Origin: Ochotona curzoniae
Lineage: Eukaryota; Chordata; Mammalia; Lagomorpha; Ochotonidae
Length of the DNA stretch: 64,000 bases
Reading direction: 5' to 3'
Assembly: GCF_017591425.1 (NCBI RefSeq)
Contig: NW_024465885.1
Location: 36,836,501 to 36,900,500 of the forward strand
This document shows, one piece after another, positions 35,346 through 47,409 of this stretch; positions within the stretch are counted from its first letter, which is position 1; every line of letters begins with the position of its first letter. The notes beneath the pieces were generated by a model. It made no database searches. It saw only the letters and a list, made by a program, of their open reading frames with translations, and had not been told where the DNA came from. The position numbers and the translations under genes are program-made.

Positions 35346-35664
35346 AGGTGAAAGATTTATACAATCTGAAGAACAGCCAGAGTCCTCCCGGCTCTTTCAG
35401 AGCCTCCTGCTCAGTGTTGTCCCAGTTGATGTCCCTTTGGGTTGAAATGCTTTCCATTCTGACTTCAAGTACACTAAGAACTCAGTGGAGCTAAAAATTC
35501 ACAGTTCTTTCAACATGTTTTACCACTCAAACCATTCATTGCTTAATATCGATCTTATATTCCCAGTTTGGTTATATCACAAAATTACGTGTAGATAAGC
35601 ACTTTAAGTCTTGCTTTACAACTTTTCTTCAGTAACATATTTTGGTTATAATTCTCTTGGGTTT

Positions 35665-35955
35665 TTTTTTTTAAAGATTTAGTCTTAAAATATTTTTTAT
35701 TTATATAATGTGAACCAACTTCATGCATTTTATGTACACAGATTTAAGGACATAAAGATGCTGCCTACCATCCCTCCTGCGTACACTCACACTCCCTACC
35801 CCCTCCTCCTCCCTTTCTTACTTATTCTTTTAACATTTATGATGGCAAGAACTCAATTATTTTTATAACCACACACTTAACCTCCACCAAATAAAGAATT
35901 TAGCAAGTTAGCAACTAGAAAAGCCTCAAAAGTATAAACAAGGACTATAAACAAA
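35665..35955 (-). mobile_element. Probable LINE-1 3' end, minus strand, older type
   Basis: 'tttatttatataatgtgaac', 'acttcatgcattttatgtac' and a CCTCC-rich stretch resemble a lagomorph LINE-1 3' UTR read in reverse. Recognised by text order only. Confidence 0.45.
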
Positions 35956-35959
35956 ATCA

Positions 35960-36285
35960 AATCTCAGCATCGTGGTGCAGTAAGGCCACCATCTGCAATA
36001 CAGGCATCACATAGGGACATCAGCTCATGTTCCAGCTGCTCCACATTTGACCCAGCTCTCTGCTAATTGACCTAGAGAGGCTGCAGAGAATTGCCAGAGT
36101 GCATGGGGCCCTGCTATCCATGTGGAAGACCTGGAAAAATCACCTGGCTCCCAGCTCCGACCTGACCCAGCCCTAGCTGTTGTTCCATTCATCCAGGGGA
36201 TAAACCAGAAATGGAAAATCTTTCTGCTTCCCCCTCTCTCCATGCGTGTCTTTCAAGTAAATAAGCAAATCTTTTTTTAAAAATT
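35960..36285 (+). repeat. C-SINE, old
   Basis: 'tctcagcatcgtggtgcagt' head, 'ttccagctgctccacatttg', 'gtctttcaagtaaataagca' tail. Diverged, with no clear target duplication. Confidence 0.75.
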
Positions 36286-36597
36286 CAAATCTCAAAATAA
36301 CAATCTCATATATATTGAAATCTCATATATATTAAAAATTTTGTGCTCTGTATATTAATTACCACAAATCAGGGAACGCATGGCATATGTCCTTTTGGGG
36401 ATCAGCTTACTTTACGAGGTGTAATGGTTTCCAGTGGCATTGCATTCTTTTTTCTCCAAGAGATAGAATTTCATTTTTTTATTAGCATTCCATAATGTAT
36501 GCCATGTTTTCTTTATCCAGTAATCAGTTGATAGACTGATAGACTTTGGGGTTGATTCCATGTGTTAGGTATGTGTAATTGGGGGCAGGGAGGAGTA

Positions 36598-36865
36598 CAA
36601 ATAACTCTTTAATATACTGTTTTGAAAGTCAAAGTGACAAAGCAAGAAACACAGGGAAAGGGGAGTTTTCAATCTGCTCTTTCACTTCGATGGCTACACA
36701 GCCAGTGCTGGACCAAACCAAAACCAGGAGCCAGAAGTTTCATTTGGGTCTCCCATATGGGTGAAGATGCCCAAACACTTCAGCTATTAGCAGGGAGTAG
36801 GATCAGAAGAGGGCAGCTGGCACTGGAATTGGTGCCCATTGTTTCTCAGTGCTAGAGATGCAGCA
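36598..36865 (-). repeat. C-SINE, minus strand, old
   Basis: 'aaaaccaggagccagaagtt', 'gggtctcccatatgggtgaa' and 'ggcactggaattggtgccca' on the plus strand are reversed C-SINE landmarks. Some internal text is missing. Confidence 0.7.
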
Positions 36866-37358
36866 TAAGAACAAGAAATTAAGAAGTGACTGACAGTTTG
36901 AGAGGATGGAGAACCTAAGTGACCTGAGTGGATCAATGTGTCCTACAAAACTGCATCATTAACTGTTGATGAAATAAAAGTGTCTAAAGAGATACAGAGG
37001 AGCCATTTCAGCAAAGAAAGGATAGGTGAGTTGGTTGATATTTCCAATGAATAGAGAAAAAAGTTTAAATATGACCATTGGAAAATGAGCTATTGGATCT
37101 TATAAATATTAAGTTATGGAAGATTTGGGCCGTGTAGCATAAACATGATGAGGGCAGAAAATAAATCACTAACAAATTTTAAACACATAGGTGTTGGTGG
37201 CGTAGGTATTTAAGATGGCCTTTGGCAAAGAGGGGAAAAGACTCAGTACGGTAATGTTTCTCCCAGAGTGGAAAAGGTACATATTCTAAATTATTATGAA
37301 ATTGAAAGGGAGTGAGTCAAAATGTAAAAGTCGTCAAAAGCAAAAGAAAATGGTAATT
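36866..37358. other. Single-copy DNA; nothing classifiable
   Basis: No frame or repeat of note. Confidence 0.35.
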
Positions 37359-37359
37359 A

Positions 37360-37745
37360 AGAGATGGGCATTTGTTGCAGTAGTTAAAACGCTGCTTGAG
37401 ACCCCAGCATCCCATGTTAGAGTACTTGGCCCTGTGCACCAGCTCTGCTCCTGTTTCCAGCTTCCTACCAACAATTGTCTTGAGGGGCAGAAGGTGACAG
37501 TTCAAGTACGTGGGCTCCTGGCATCCATGTGAGATATCTGGGTGGAATTCTTGGCTACTGGATATAATCTGTCCTAGCCCTGGATGCTGTAGGCATTTGG
37601 GGAGTAAATTAGCAGATTTAAAAATGCTCGCTCGCTCTCTCTTTCTCTCTTTTTTCTCTATCTCCCCTCCCTCTCTCTCTCCCTCCATTCCTCTCTCTTT
37701 CTTTGCCCGTCATCTCTCTTAAATAAATAAAAGTAAACATTTTAA
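37360..37745 (+). repeat. C-SINE, old, with expanded (CT)n-rich 3' region
   Basis: 'cagcatcccatgttagagta' and 'gcatttggggagtaaattag' mark the body. The usual 'tctctctgtctc' region is expanded to a pyrimidine tract of about 80 bp (37622-37705) before the (aaat)n tail. Confidence 0.75.
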
Positions 37746-37979
37746 AGAAAAACTAAAGCATCTATAAAAATTATAATTACTGAAGCATGATTTCAAGTAG
37801 GTAAGAGTTTGAAATTCAAAGCATAAATGTTTAATTTTAAGGAATGCATTATTCTCCAAAACTGGAAGGAGAAAAAAAGATTAAGAGGCAAAGCAATGGG
37901 TGTAAAAATGACAAATTTGAGGATGATTCTCTAATAAGTAAGTACTTCATAAACGATTTAATATAAAAGCTATTTTTAT

Positions 37980-38262
37980 GAGTGGGGGCAGCACATTGTC
38001 TCAACAGGCTAATCCTCCATCTACAAGCACAAACAGCCCATTCTTGTGGTCTTGGAAGGCAGGAGAGGCTGGTCCAATGTGCTTGGACCCTGCACCCAGG
38101 TGGGAGACCCACAAGAGGCTCCTGGCTCCTTGCTTGGCTCAACTCTGGCCATTTTGACCATTTGGATGGAGTGAACCAGATGATAAAAGCTGTTTCTGTC
38201 TGTTTCTCCTTCTCTCTGTAAATCTTCCTTTCCAAAAATAAGTAAATAAATATCTTTAAATT
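37980..38262 (+). repeat. C-SINE, old, missing the 'cccatatgggcgcc' block
   Basis: 'gggggcagcacattgtctca' head, 'ggtcttggaaggcaggagag', 'tggatggagtgaaccagatg', and tail at 38230-38260. Another C-SINE begins immediately after. Confidence 0.7.
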
Positions 38263-38269
38263 TTTTTTT

Positions 38270-38572
38270 TCATGGGAAGGTTAAGCTGCTGCCTGCAATG
38301 AGCACATCCCATACGAGCACCAGTTCAAGTCCTGGCTGTCCCTGTCCCGACCCAGCTCCCTGATAAAGCAGCTGAGAAAGTAGTGGATGATGTTCTAGGT
38401 ATGTGGGGCCCTGCTACCCACATGGGAGACCTGGATGGGGTTCTAGGCTCCTCACTTCAACCTTTCCCAATCCTGGCTGCTGCAGCCTCCTGGGAAATGA
38501 ATCAGCTGATGGAAGACCGCTATTTCTCCCTCTCTGTATGCAACTCTACTTCTCAAATAAAATAAATCTTTC
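38270..38572 (+). repeat. C-SINE, old, head-to-tail with the previous one
   Basis: 'catcccatacgagcaccagt', 'tcaagtcctggctgtccctg', 'cacatgggagacctggatgg' and 'tctcaaataaaataaatctt'. The first 15-20 bp of the head are lost at the junction with the upstream SINE tail, suggesting insertion into that A-rich tail. Confidence 0.75.
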
Positions 38573-39455
38573 TTTAAACATCGTTTACATGGTGAAGATC
38601 TCCTTTGTATGAAATAGCTGAATATGATTTCTCTCTTCATGGAAAGAGGAACATCTCTCACCAGTCAGAGTCAGGTGTTCACAAGATGCCAGACTTATAC
38701 AATGTGCTTTGTATAAGTCTGTATAAGTCTTATACAATGTGTTCAAATTGAATTCCTCAAATATCAGTACATACTCACTTAAGTACAGTATTCAAGCACA
38801 ATACAAATAAAGAATCTTATTTTTGTAATATTCATGCATTTTGAACTATTACTCCCCAATGATAGCAAATAATTATGTCAATGTGGCAAAATAGGTCGTA
38901 AGTGTTATAATAACTGTGACCTGAAAGGAGGCAAGATATAGTATTCAAAAGAAAGAAAGAAAAGAAGAGAGAAAGAAAGAAAGAAAGAATTCCCTTTTAT
39001 TCAACCTTCTCTAAATATCAACATGAGAGAAATTAAAGAATTATTACATTGCTAGACCATTAGTGCAAAATGTCAACAAATCACAAAGTTAATATGAATC
39101 AGAAAATATTTTAAAGTTATTTTTGATTCAATAAATGCGAAGAAAGTATTAGTGTTGTTTTTGCTTTGGTGAACTATTTTCCTTTTGTTTTTTTAATTTA
39201 TATCATACGACTTTCAGCAAAATATGAAGCCTAATTAGTCTTCACAAATAATGTGTTTATTTACATTTGAAGACTTATCAAAATTAAAAAGTGAATGTAC
39301 AGATCTATTTTCATTATAAACATTTGTGAAGTCTTTCTCAGAGCTTAATAAGCAAACGCCTCATCTTCCTGCCACACACTTGAGGAAAGAGACAGGCAAA
39401 CCAAACATGGAGGTTTTGCAAAAGATGGTAGTCACAGAGGAGAATGCTGCCCACA
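38573..39455. other. Single-copy AT-rich DNA with small repeats
   Basis: 'cttatacaatgtg' occurs twice (about 38694 and 38737), around 'gtataagtct' repeats. (gaaa)n lies at about 38949-38989. Nothing else is recognised. Confidence 0.5.
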
Positions 39456-39459
39456 CACA

Positions 39460-40000
39460 CCAAAGATATCCACACCCTGCTCCTTGGAACTAACATATAT
39501 ACTACTTATTGTGGCAAAAAAAGCTGTTCAAATTTTTAGCTAAATTTACAGAAATAGGATGATGATCTTTAAATGATCCTAGTAGGCGCCTTCTAATCAT
39601 GGGAGTCCTTAGAAATGGAGAACTTTCTCCAGTGAGAGCTAAAGGAGAGGTGGCAGAAGGGATGGAGATGCCAAGTGGGAGAAAGACTCAATGCTCAAAA
39701 GCTGATTTGAGGATAGCGTCATTCTGGTGGCTCAGAGCTGGAGCTCTCTGCTGTCAACCTTCAGGGAAGCAAGGGCCATCACCTGTGCCAAGGAGTGGGA
39801 TTCTGTCAACAAGCTAAAGGAGCTTGGAAGCAGACTGTTGCTCAGGGTGTCCAGCTAAAAGCTGAGCTAGACAGCAACTTGCTTTCAGCCTGAGTGGGGC
39901 AGGCCAGAGAAAACAGCTGAGCTCACCAGGCTTCTGACCTACAGAACTGTGAGAAAATACATCTGCATAGTTTAAATGGCCGAGTCTGCAAAGTAGCAAC
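39460..40000 (+). repeat. Probable ancient eutherian repeat, class not assigned
   Basis: The end 'cttctgacctacagaactgt' followed by 'gagaaaatacatctgcatag' is a phrase I associate with a common decayed mammalian repeat. The body at 39460-39900 is consistent with it but much diverged. Confidence 0.4.
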
Positions 40001-40735
40001 AGGTGACAAGGGCATTGCACCTCGCATAAAAAGAGACCCAATAACAAAAGGCTTGTTCCTAACTCTAAGAAAATAGTAGATACTTAGAATAGAATGTTTC
40101 ATCGCTGACACTCGAAAAACACATAGGAAGGAAGTTGTAGCGAGACGTGTTGCACCTGGAATCCACTATAATATCTCAAAGAACTTCAATAAATGTATCT
40201 ATAAATGTTAATGTAACAGGGTGCAGCTTGGTGGCAACACCCAATAGCAGTGGACTGATGTCACTCCATTTTGGTTCCTTGACTAAGTTTTGAGTGTAGC
40301 TAGTGGCAGCCATGTGTAAGCTGATTGGCTTAACATGTGGTTTGAACTTCTTAAGTTCAGATGACTTGTAATGTGCACATTTAAGTTAACTGAATGATTT
40401 GTAATTTGCACAACCTAAATTAATTGGATGGGAATTATTCCACCATATAGTACAGTGGTGTCTGAAGTATGGACTTCGGAGTGTGCAGAACCAAATATTA
40501 AGGAAATTATATTTGATGTGGTTTATGCAAAAATAAATTTTAAAATGTGAAGGAAAAATAAGATACAAGATGGTCATCACAATACAGTAGACACTAGCAA
40601 CATTGACTACTAGGGTATACACATGTAGTGAATGCTGGAAAGCCAACTGATAGTATGAAGTAAGTATATAAATAATAACATGTCAAATAATTTTAATGAT
40701 AAATCAAAGAGTATTACATGAAGTGTCTGAAAGTA
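40001..40735. other. Single-copy DNA; nothing classifiable
   Basis: No supported feature. Confidence 0.35.
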
Positions 40736-40739
40736 TATA

Positions 40740-41075
40740 CACCAAGCAGCTAGCACAGTGGCTCAACTTGCTAATCCTCTGCCTGCAAGTGTTGGCATCA
40801 CATACGGTTGTCAGTTCATGTTGCAACTTCTCCACTTCTGGATCCAGCTTTCTGCTTATGGCCTGGGAAAACAGCGGAGAATGGCCCAAAGTGTTTGACC
40901 CCTGAACCCACATGGGACACCCAGAAGCTCCTGACTCCTGGCTCCTGGCTTTGGATCAGCTCAGCTCCAGCTGTTGTAATCATGTGGAAGGCACACCAGT
41001 GTATGGAAGATCATTCTCTCTGTCTCTTCACTCTATAAACCTGCCTTTCCAATGAAAATAAATAAATCTTAAAAG
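40740..41075 (+). repeat. C-SINE
   Basis: 'agctagcacagtggctcaac' head, 'ggcatcacatacggttgtca', 'ggcctgggaaaacagcggag', 'gatcattctctctgtctctt' and an 'aataaataaatctt' tail. Intermediate age. 'ctcctgactcctggctcctg' shows a short internal duplication. Confidence 0.85.
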
Positions 41076-43495
41076 AAAAAGCACAAAAATGTCACCAATT
41101 TTAGGACTATACTGATTCTTTGCATCTCTCATATTTTTATTATTTTGCAAATTTAGTCATAATAAATGAAAAAAATGTTTTTTATACTTGATACATATAT
41201 TCCTGGGCATTTACATAAACTTCCAGAAAATAATTTATATTGGGGCACAATGATTATCTATATCACAAGTTTGATTACCAATCAAAAATTTGGAGCAAAA
41301 AAAAATTATAATACATGAAAAAAGCTGCATCAATTTCCAAAACATTTTTACACCAAAATAAGCTCATATTTTTTTATTTCATTTTTCCACAAGTTTTTGA
41401 AGGACCCTTGCACATCTTCAACTCTGTTTCAGTTATGCATCAAACTTAATTGGTTAAGCTCATTCACTTCAACATAACATGTCATCTACTATAAGAGCTT
41501 TCTCATTGCTTGCAAAAGATGTAAAGCTGTTATTTTTTAAAACACTTTTGAAACATAACTGTTAAGTCAGATGAATCTGTTATATTTTTAAAGACATGTG
41601 TCACACATTTGTTAGTTGTATATAGATTACTTTGTGTACTTTACAGAATTCAGTAACTTTCAATAATAAAACATTTGAACAAAGAACTTTCTAACTGTAC
41701 AACTTAAATAAAGATGAATTTATGTACTGAATCTTCATTTCTTCATTTACTACCATGGAAACCGTATCTGAAAGTTTTACCTCTAAACATCGACCAGAGA
41801 ACAAAATGTAATTCTTTTCACTAGGTACAAAGAATGTACTAAAATTTGGCTTCAAAGGAGAATGGAAGTGAAAATCAGTTTGGTGGAGATAAAGTACCTA
41901 TTTGAGAAAAATCTAAAATGTGTATTTTTTTGCAACTTTCTTCCTAAATTTTCAGCATTTAGTTTTTGTATTGACTGCTGTGACATTTTAGCAATGAAAC
42001 AATTGAAGTCCTACTGATGCAAGAGATAGTATTAGAATCATGTATATACTTATGACATACTGATTTCTTGCTAAATCCCTAATAGTCACTAAAGTATAAG
42101 AAACAAAAATTGGAAATCCACTCTGCTGACATTGGCCAAAACTAATGAGCTTTCACATGCCTCACCTAATAACATCCCTTTGGAGATGAAGTCTTCAATA
42201 TCTGAATTGGAGAGTAGGGGAATACAGGGAGTCTACCGCAGCTGTCTTATATGCTTGCTTGAAATTAAATTCAGTCATGCTTATTACCCAAAGCCTGATA
42301 AAATACATTCCCTGCACTTGGCAGCAACGATTGCTGCTAGAGGAAGCTAGCGGATGAGGGTATGCCAAGGAGACAGTGTGGTACAAGGTACTTACCTAGC
42401 AGGTAAGCCCAGCTAGGATATAACACTGATGTTGCAAGTAGCAAGGTAATATCAAGAGACCTGGACGAGATTGGAAAGCACTCTGGATTTCCTTGGGCAC
42501 TGCTTGCCTTCCTAATTATCTCATGTTTTCAGCCGTTATTGGCCTCTGCTTTCTTTTGAAGTGCCCACTGTTGCTAGAAGAGCAACAGAGTATTCACATA
42601 ACAAGCCAGCAATCATAAAAGTAAAAATTACTTTAGGCACTCATTCAGAGCAAGTCCTAAATATAATTGAGCAAAGGAAAGTTCAGGATTCCCAAAGCAG
42701 AGGAGCACTGGAAACTCTATATCCAAGAACTCTATTAATGTCTCAAGAGGACCCACAGAATGAGGCTATGCAGGGAACTATATTACAAAGAGGCTCTTAG
42801 GCTTCCTTTTCATTAACCTCAGACTGTGAGTTGCTTATCCTTTTGTTTTGAAATTGACCCTTAGTGATTTGCAGATGGTTTTGGAAATGACATTTTTAAT
42901 AGACCAAGTTCTCTTCTAGTTCTTTTTGTTTCATTGTATTGCAGTACAAAAATGCTGTAAACTGCTACAGCAGACACATTCTCTAAGCTTCAAATAGCTA
43001 AGGTACAAAAGAATTAATTTCTAATTACAAAATTACTACCCCTTTTTGGATACCATTGACATGTAATTGTAGGTCCTGCCTACTTCAGTGTGTTCACAAA
43101 CGGGCAGCAGCCATTTTATGAGAATATGCACAGAAATGTTGAACCCCAGCAGTAGCCTACGTTGTCAAGTGCCTAAGCAAGTGCCACACTGCTGGGAAAA
43201 AAAGCAGCCAATAGTGGGCAGGTATTCTGTGCCTGGTTGATGCCAGATCTGTGTTAACTATAGCACTGGCCCAACATAGTTGCCTATTCTAATTTTTTTT
43301 AAGATCATGTGGAGAAGGCCAGGCTATGCCATCCCACGAAATGCCACCCCAGCCCCCAGATATGCCACACCATTGCATGAGACGACAGCTTGCCCCAGAA
43401 AGGGAATTTGGAGATGTGTGGAAGCGGGGATACTAATGAGGGAGTACTTTGCAGGTGTGGAAGGACTTCTGGGGCTTTCATGAACCTAGCCACTA
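41076..43495. other. About 2.4 kb of single-copy DNA; nothing classifiable
   Basis: Frames of 60-80 codons at 42132-42350 and 42561-42800 have no recognisable motif. 43300-43495 is GC-richer and may be the 5' part of the VNTR retroposon that follows. Confidence 0.4.
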
Positions 43496-43958
43496 CACTT
43501 GCCAGTAAACAAAGGAGCTAAGATAGGGTGGTTTAGAGGAGAAACTAGAGGATATGTCTGAATCAGACCAATGCAGCCACCTACACAGGAGCCTTGGCCT
43601 GGTCTTGGTGGCATCTCCCACCAGCATACATGAAAGCCAGGGCTGGGACCTGCCTGGCAGGGCTAGGCCATAGTATGCAACAATGAACATGAGGGAAGGG
43701 GATGGGCCACACAAAGCTGGACAGTCACACCAACAGACACACAAGATAACCAGGTCTGGGGGCAGATTCTGTAAGAAAAATGTGGGCTCACCGCTGTGAG
43801 TCTACAGTATTCACTGATTTGTGCAAGAGCTGGAAGGCAGCGATGGGCCAAGCTAGGCATGAGCACAAGTTCATCTACACTCAAGTGAACTGGCACTGGG
43901 AGCAGGCCAACCAGCCCAAGCTGTAACACACAGGCACATGCAAGAAATATGTCCAGGA

Positions 43959-44365
43959 CACCTGGTACCACAACAGAGGACAGAACAAATCAATCATCTT
44001 CTCCAGCCATGTGATGGCAGTGAAAATCTGGGCAAACGGAGACTCTAAGGCGGATGTGTCAGCCAGCAGATTGTGGAGAGATTTCATTGTGCTTGAAATG
44101 GCAAGACTGGCAGCAATTCAGAACTGTTGAACTATCAAAACCACTTGAGCAGTGCACTTGGAGCGTGCCCCACGTAAGGGACCTGGGATGTGTGGGAGGC
44201 TGGGTTGGGCTTCTCCATTTATCTCCCCTCTTACCCCAGATACAAAATAATAATAATAATAATAATAATAATTTGGAAACAATGGTCTCACCCACATTCC
44301 TTGACCCTTTGTGCCCTAATCAACTATGTAAAGATTATCAAAATAAAATAATGTTTTAAAAAAGA
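43959..44365 (+). mobile_element. 5'-truncated copy of the VNTR retroposon 3' domain, 17-bp target duplication
   Basis: A 407-bp insert flanked by the identical aagaaatatgtccagga at 43942-43958 and 44366-44382. It contains 'gacagaacaaatcaatcatc', 'gggcaaacggagactctaag', 'ccaaaaccacttgag'-like text, '(taa)n' at 44248-44272, 'aatcaactatgtaaagatta' and an A-rich end. The same text, in the same order, fills the 3' half of 59007-59981. The insertion is into a VNTR array of the same family. Confidence 0.9.
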
Positions 44366-45066
44366 AAGAAATATGTCCAGGAGCAAGCTGCCTACAGCAC
44401 CCACCATCACATGCAAAGACTGGAACTAGGTGCAGACTATGCCAGGTGAGATCAAGGTCTGAGAGTAGGCCTGCTGGAGAAACTTTTAGGAACTCCGCTA
44501 CTAGGTCACAGCTCCTGCTGGTGAGCACAAAAGTCAGGGTTGGGGATGGGCCAGGCCAGGAAGACTGCACCACTTGTCAGCATGTGCGTGGGCTGACTGG
44601 AGGCTGACTGGAGGCAGCCTGCACTTAGCCAGGCGAAGCCTTAACACCTACTGGCATGCTAGGGATGTGGCCATGCCAGGCTGGGCTACTTCACCCACTA
44701 GTTCACATAAAAGCCAAGGTTAGGGGCATGCTAGGCAGGACTGGACCACAGCACCCATTGATGAGAACTGGGAGCTGAGGAGGACCAGACCATGCTAGGC
44801 TACAGCATCTGATGGCAAGTGCCAAGATTGGGGGTGGACCATGCCAGGATGAGTCGGAACACCAATGACACATGCAAGATTTGAGCTGATAGTAGACCTT
44901 GTATGGGAATTAAGGGGATTCCCTTGCTAGGCTACAGCTGACACTGGTGAGCAGTGTCAGAGTTGAGATCAGACCAGGCTTATACATGCTGTAGCACCAC
45001 TCTACATGTGAGTGGGCTGGGTCTAGGAACAGGCCAGACTGGGTTAGGCCCCAGCACAAAAGGGTT

Positions 45067-45206
45067 CTTGCTCCAGTCCCACACATTTCAGGCATTTGAG
45101 GGAGCAGTTATGTTTCTCTCTCAGTGTGTCAATTCTGCATTTCAAATAGGTGAAAATAAATACATGAAAAAAAATTTATTCAAGAATGATCAGAAATGCA
45201 TAAATC
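45067..45206 (+). repeat. 140-bp direct repeat, copy 1 (inside the VNTR array)
   Basis: From cttgctccagtcccacacat to cagaaatgcataaatc, essentially identical to 47271-47409 apart from one small difference in an A-run. It contains 'gtgtgtcaattctgcatttc', resembling a C-SINE 3' end. It interrupts the VNTR text. Confidence 0.93.
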
Positions 45207-46849
45207 TTGTGAGTGCCAGAGTAGGGGCAAGACAGGTTGGGTTAGGTTACAGTACCCACTGATCCACATGACAGCCAAGTCTGGGGGTGGCGGGGTGGCC
45301 CAGGCAGAGCTAGGCTGTAGCACCCACAAGTGAGAACCAGAATGGGTGTTGGCCAATTGGACAAGTGTATAGTACCCACCTATAAATGCCAGGACCAGAG
45401 GTGGGCCATATCACACTGGGTTGAGTACCCAACAGCATGCACAAGATCCATGGCTGGGAGACGGTTTGTTAGAGGACCTTGGGAAGCTCCTCTGCTAAGC
45501 TGAAACTTTCACTGATGAGTACAGAGCAGGGGCTGTGGACAGCCCAAGCCAGGCCAGTCCGCAGCACCCACTGGCACACATGTGGGATGCCTGCAATACC
45601 TGCTGGCAGATACCAAGTTCCAGGACAAGGTGTAGGCCAAGCTGTGTTGGGTCACAACACCTACCGGTTCACATTAGGGCTGGGGCTGGGGGCTGCGCTG
45701 GCTGGGCTAGGTTGCAATACCTATCAGAATAAGGTGGGACTCAAGGCAGGCAAGGTGAGGCCAGGCTACAGAACCCACTAGTAAATGCCAAGATTAGGTG
45801 GGCCAGGAAATATTGTACCACAGTACCTACAGGCACATGCAGGCCCAGGGCTGGGGTGAACCTGGTAGGGGGACTTCAGGGACTCTGCTAAGCCATTGCT
45901 CCCACTGATGAGCATGAGAGCCAGAATTGAGGGTGGATCAGGCTGGGCAGGGCTGCAACACTCACTGACCTGCATGTGAGGTGTATTTGAGGAAGGGATA
46001 GTCTAGGCTAGACTACCACAACCACTGAAGCATTCAAGAACCAGAATAAGTGTGGGCCAACCAGAATTTGGCACAATATCCACTGGCAAGTGATGAGGCT
46101 GGGTGCAAGATATGTCAGGCTGAATCACTAATGGGCTACAACTCCCATTAGTGAGAACCCATAGGCACATGTGTGGGCTGAATTTAGGGATGGGTCAGTC
46201 TGAGCTAAGTTGAGAGCTAGATGGGATGCAGAATGGGCCAAACTAGACTGCTCCACATGCCAGCATGTGCAGTAACAAGACTGGGAGCAAGTCTGATGGG
46301 GGTTGTTTGCATTCATCCCACCTACGCTCCAGTTCCCACTGGTGTGTACATAAGGACTTGAGTCTGTGGCAGGTTGGGTTGGGCTTAGCTGCAGCACCTG
46401 TCGCTTTGCTTGGGAAAGAGGCCTGGAGAAGGAACTGTGGTCATAGATACGTGTGTAGGCTGATATGGCTGACAGAGTGGTCTGAACTTCATACTACCTG
46501 GTGTACATAAGAGTCAGCTTTGGGGTCTCCTCAGGCGAGGTTTCTTGGGGGACTCCCCAATTAAATGGCTGGATGCTAACTCTGGCCACAGGGAGTATCA
46601 AAGGACATGTGGTCTGACCTTGGCATGCATTTGTCAGGACTGGGCCTCCTCAGTTGCTGATGCTTGTGCAGTAGACAGAATGCCTAGATGCCCATGGGAG
46701 ACATGATGGCCAGATCATATAGGCCACGAGAGGAAGTTGAGTGCCACATCAGAGAACAGAGAGCAAAACAGGTTAGACATCTCTCCTGGCCAAGCTATGA
46801 CAGCAAGTGTCTGGGTCTGTATAAAGTAAACTTTGCCTTGCTGTAGGCA

Positions 46850-47215
46850 TTGGAAAGATTTTCTCAACCCTGGCACAACAAAACCAACATCTCAGAGCTA
46901 TCAAGCCATTCAAGTAACACCCTCAGAACATTCTTCCCAACAACAAGGTCTCTAAGATGACATCAAACAACCATGCTCCATCCCCAGGTACTGGTGTGAT
47001 TTGGCAGCAAGGAGTAATCCCCTTTCTTATCCCCTCCCTTGCCTCTGGCAGATACAGGAGAAAAGAAAAATGATTGGAAACATTTGTCCCGCTTTCCTTT
47101 CTCCATGTCTCAATCATCTCTGCCCTGATTGTTGACCCATAAGCGTATATATCCTTCTCAACTACATAAATAACATTTAAAATAAAATAAAGATTTTTTA
47201 CAAAAGAAAAAAGAA
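46850..47215 (+). other. 3' unique domain of the VNTR retroposon (subfamily shared with 62480-62935)
   Basis: Aligns by eye with 62600-62930: 'agctatcaagccattcaagt', then 'aacaccctcagaacatt', 'gatacaggagaaaagaaaaa', 'gattggaaacatttgtc' and an A-rich AATAAA-containing tail. It differs clearly from the nested 43959-44365 type, so two subfamilies are present. Confidence 0.6.
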
Positions 47216-47270
47216 ATGCTGAGACAGGCATTATGGGAAAACAAATGGAGTTCCTAGCCCACAACATCAG

Positions 47271-47409
47271 CTTGCTCCAGTCCCACACATTTCAGGCATT
47301 TGAGGGAGCAGTTATGTTTCTCTCTCAGTGTGTCAATTCTGCATTTCAAATAGGTGAAAATAAATACATGAAAAAAGTTTATTCAAGAATGATCAGAAAT
47401 GCATAAATC
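47271..47409 (+). repeat. 140-bp direct repeat, copy 2 (just after the VNTR retroposon tail)
   Basis: Near-identical to 45067-45206. The preceding 47215-47270 looks like the body of the same old C-SINE, so this copy probably sits in its native context and copy 1 is the derived one. Confidence 0.93.

Larger units (their letters stand above)
43496..47215 (+). mobile_element. VNTR retroposon copy (SVA-like architecture), with a nested relative
   Basis: 43590-43958 and 44383-46850 are degenerate units of about 55-70 bp around 'agcacccactggcacatg', 'gccagggctgggg', 'gggccaggcc' and 'gctgggctgcag'. A longer period of roughly 400-570 bp is marked by 'agacctt...ggga(a/c)t...cctgctaggc' (near 44450, 44890, 45460, 45870). 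46860-47190 is a unique 3' domain ending in 'ataaaataaag' and an A-rich tail. It parallels 62480-62935 block by block. No protein is encoded. Which RNA polymerase transcribes it, and its 5' boundary, are unclear. Movement by LINE-1 is inferred from the tails and from the duplications of its relatives. Confidence 0.7.

Noticed and set aside
43496..47215. Centromeric or other satellite DNA
   Set aside because: The units are degenerate and the arrays are short. They end in A-rich tails, and relatives have target duplications, so a retroposon explains them better.
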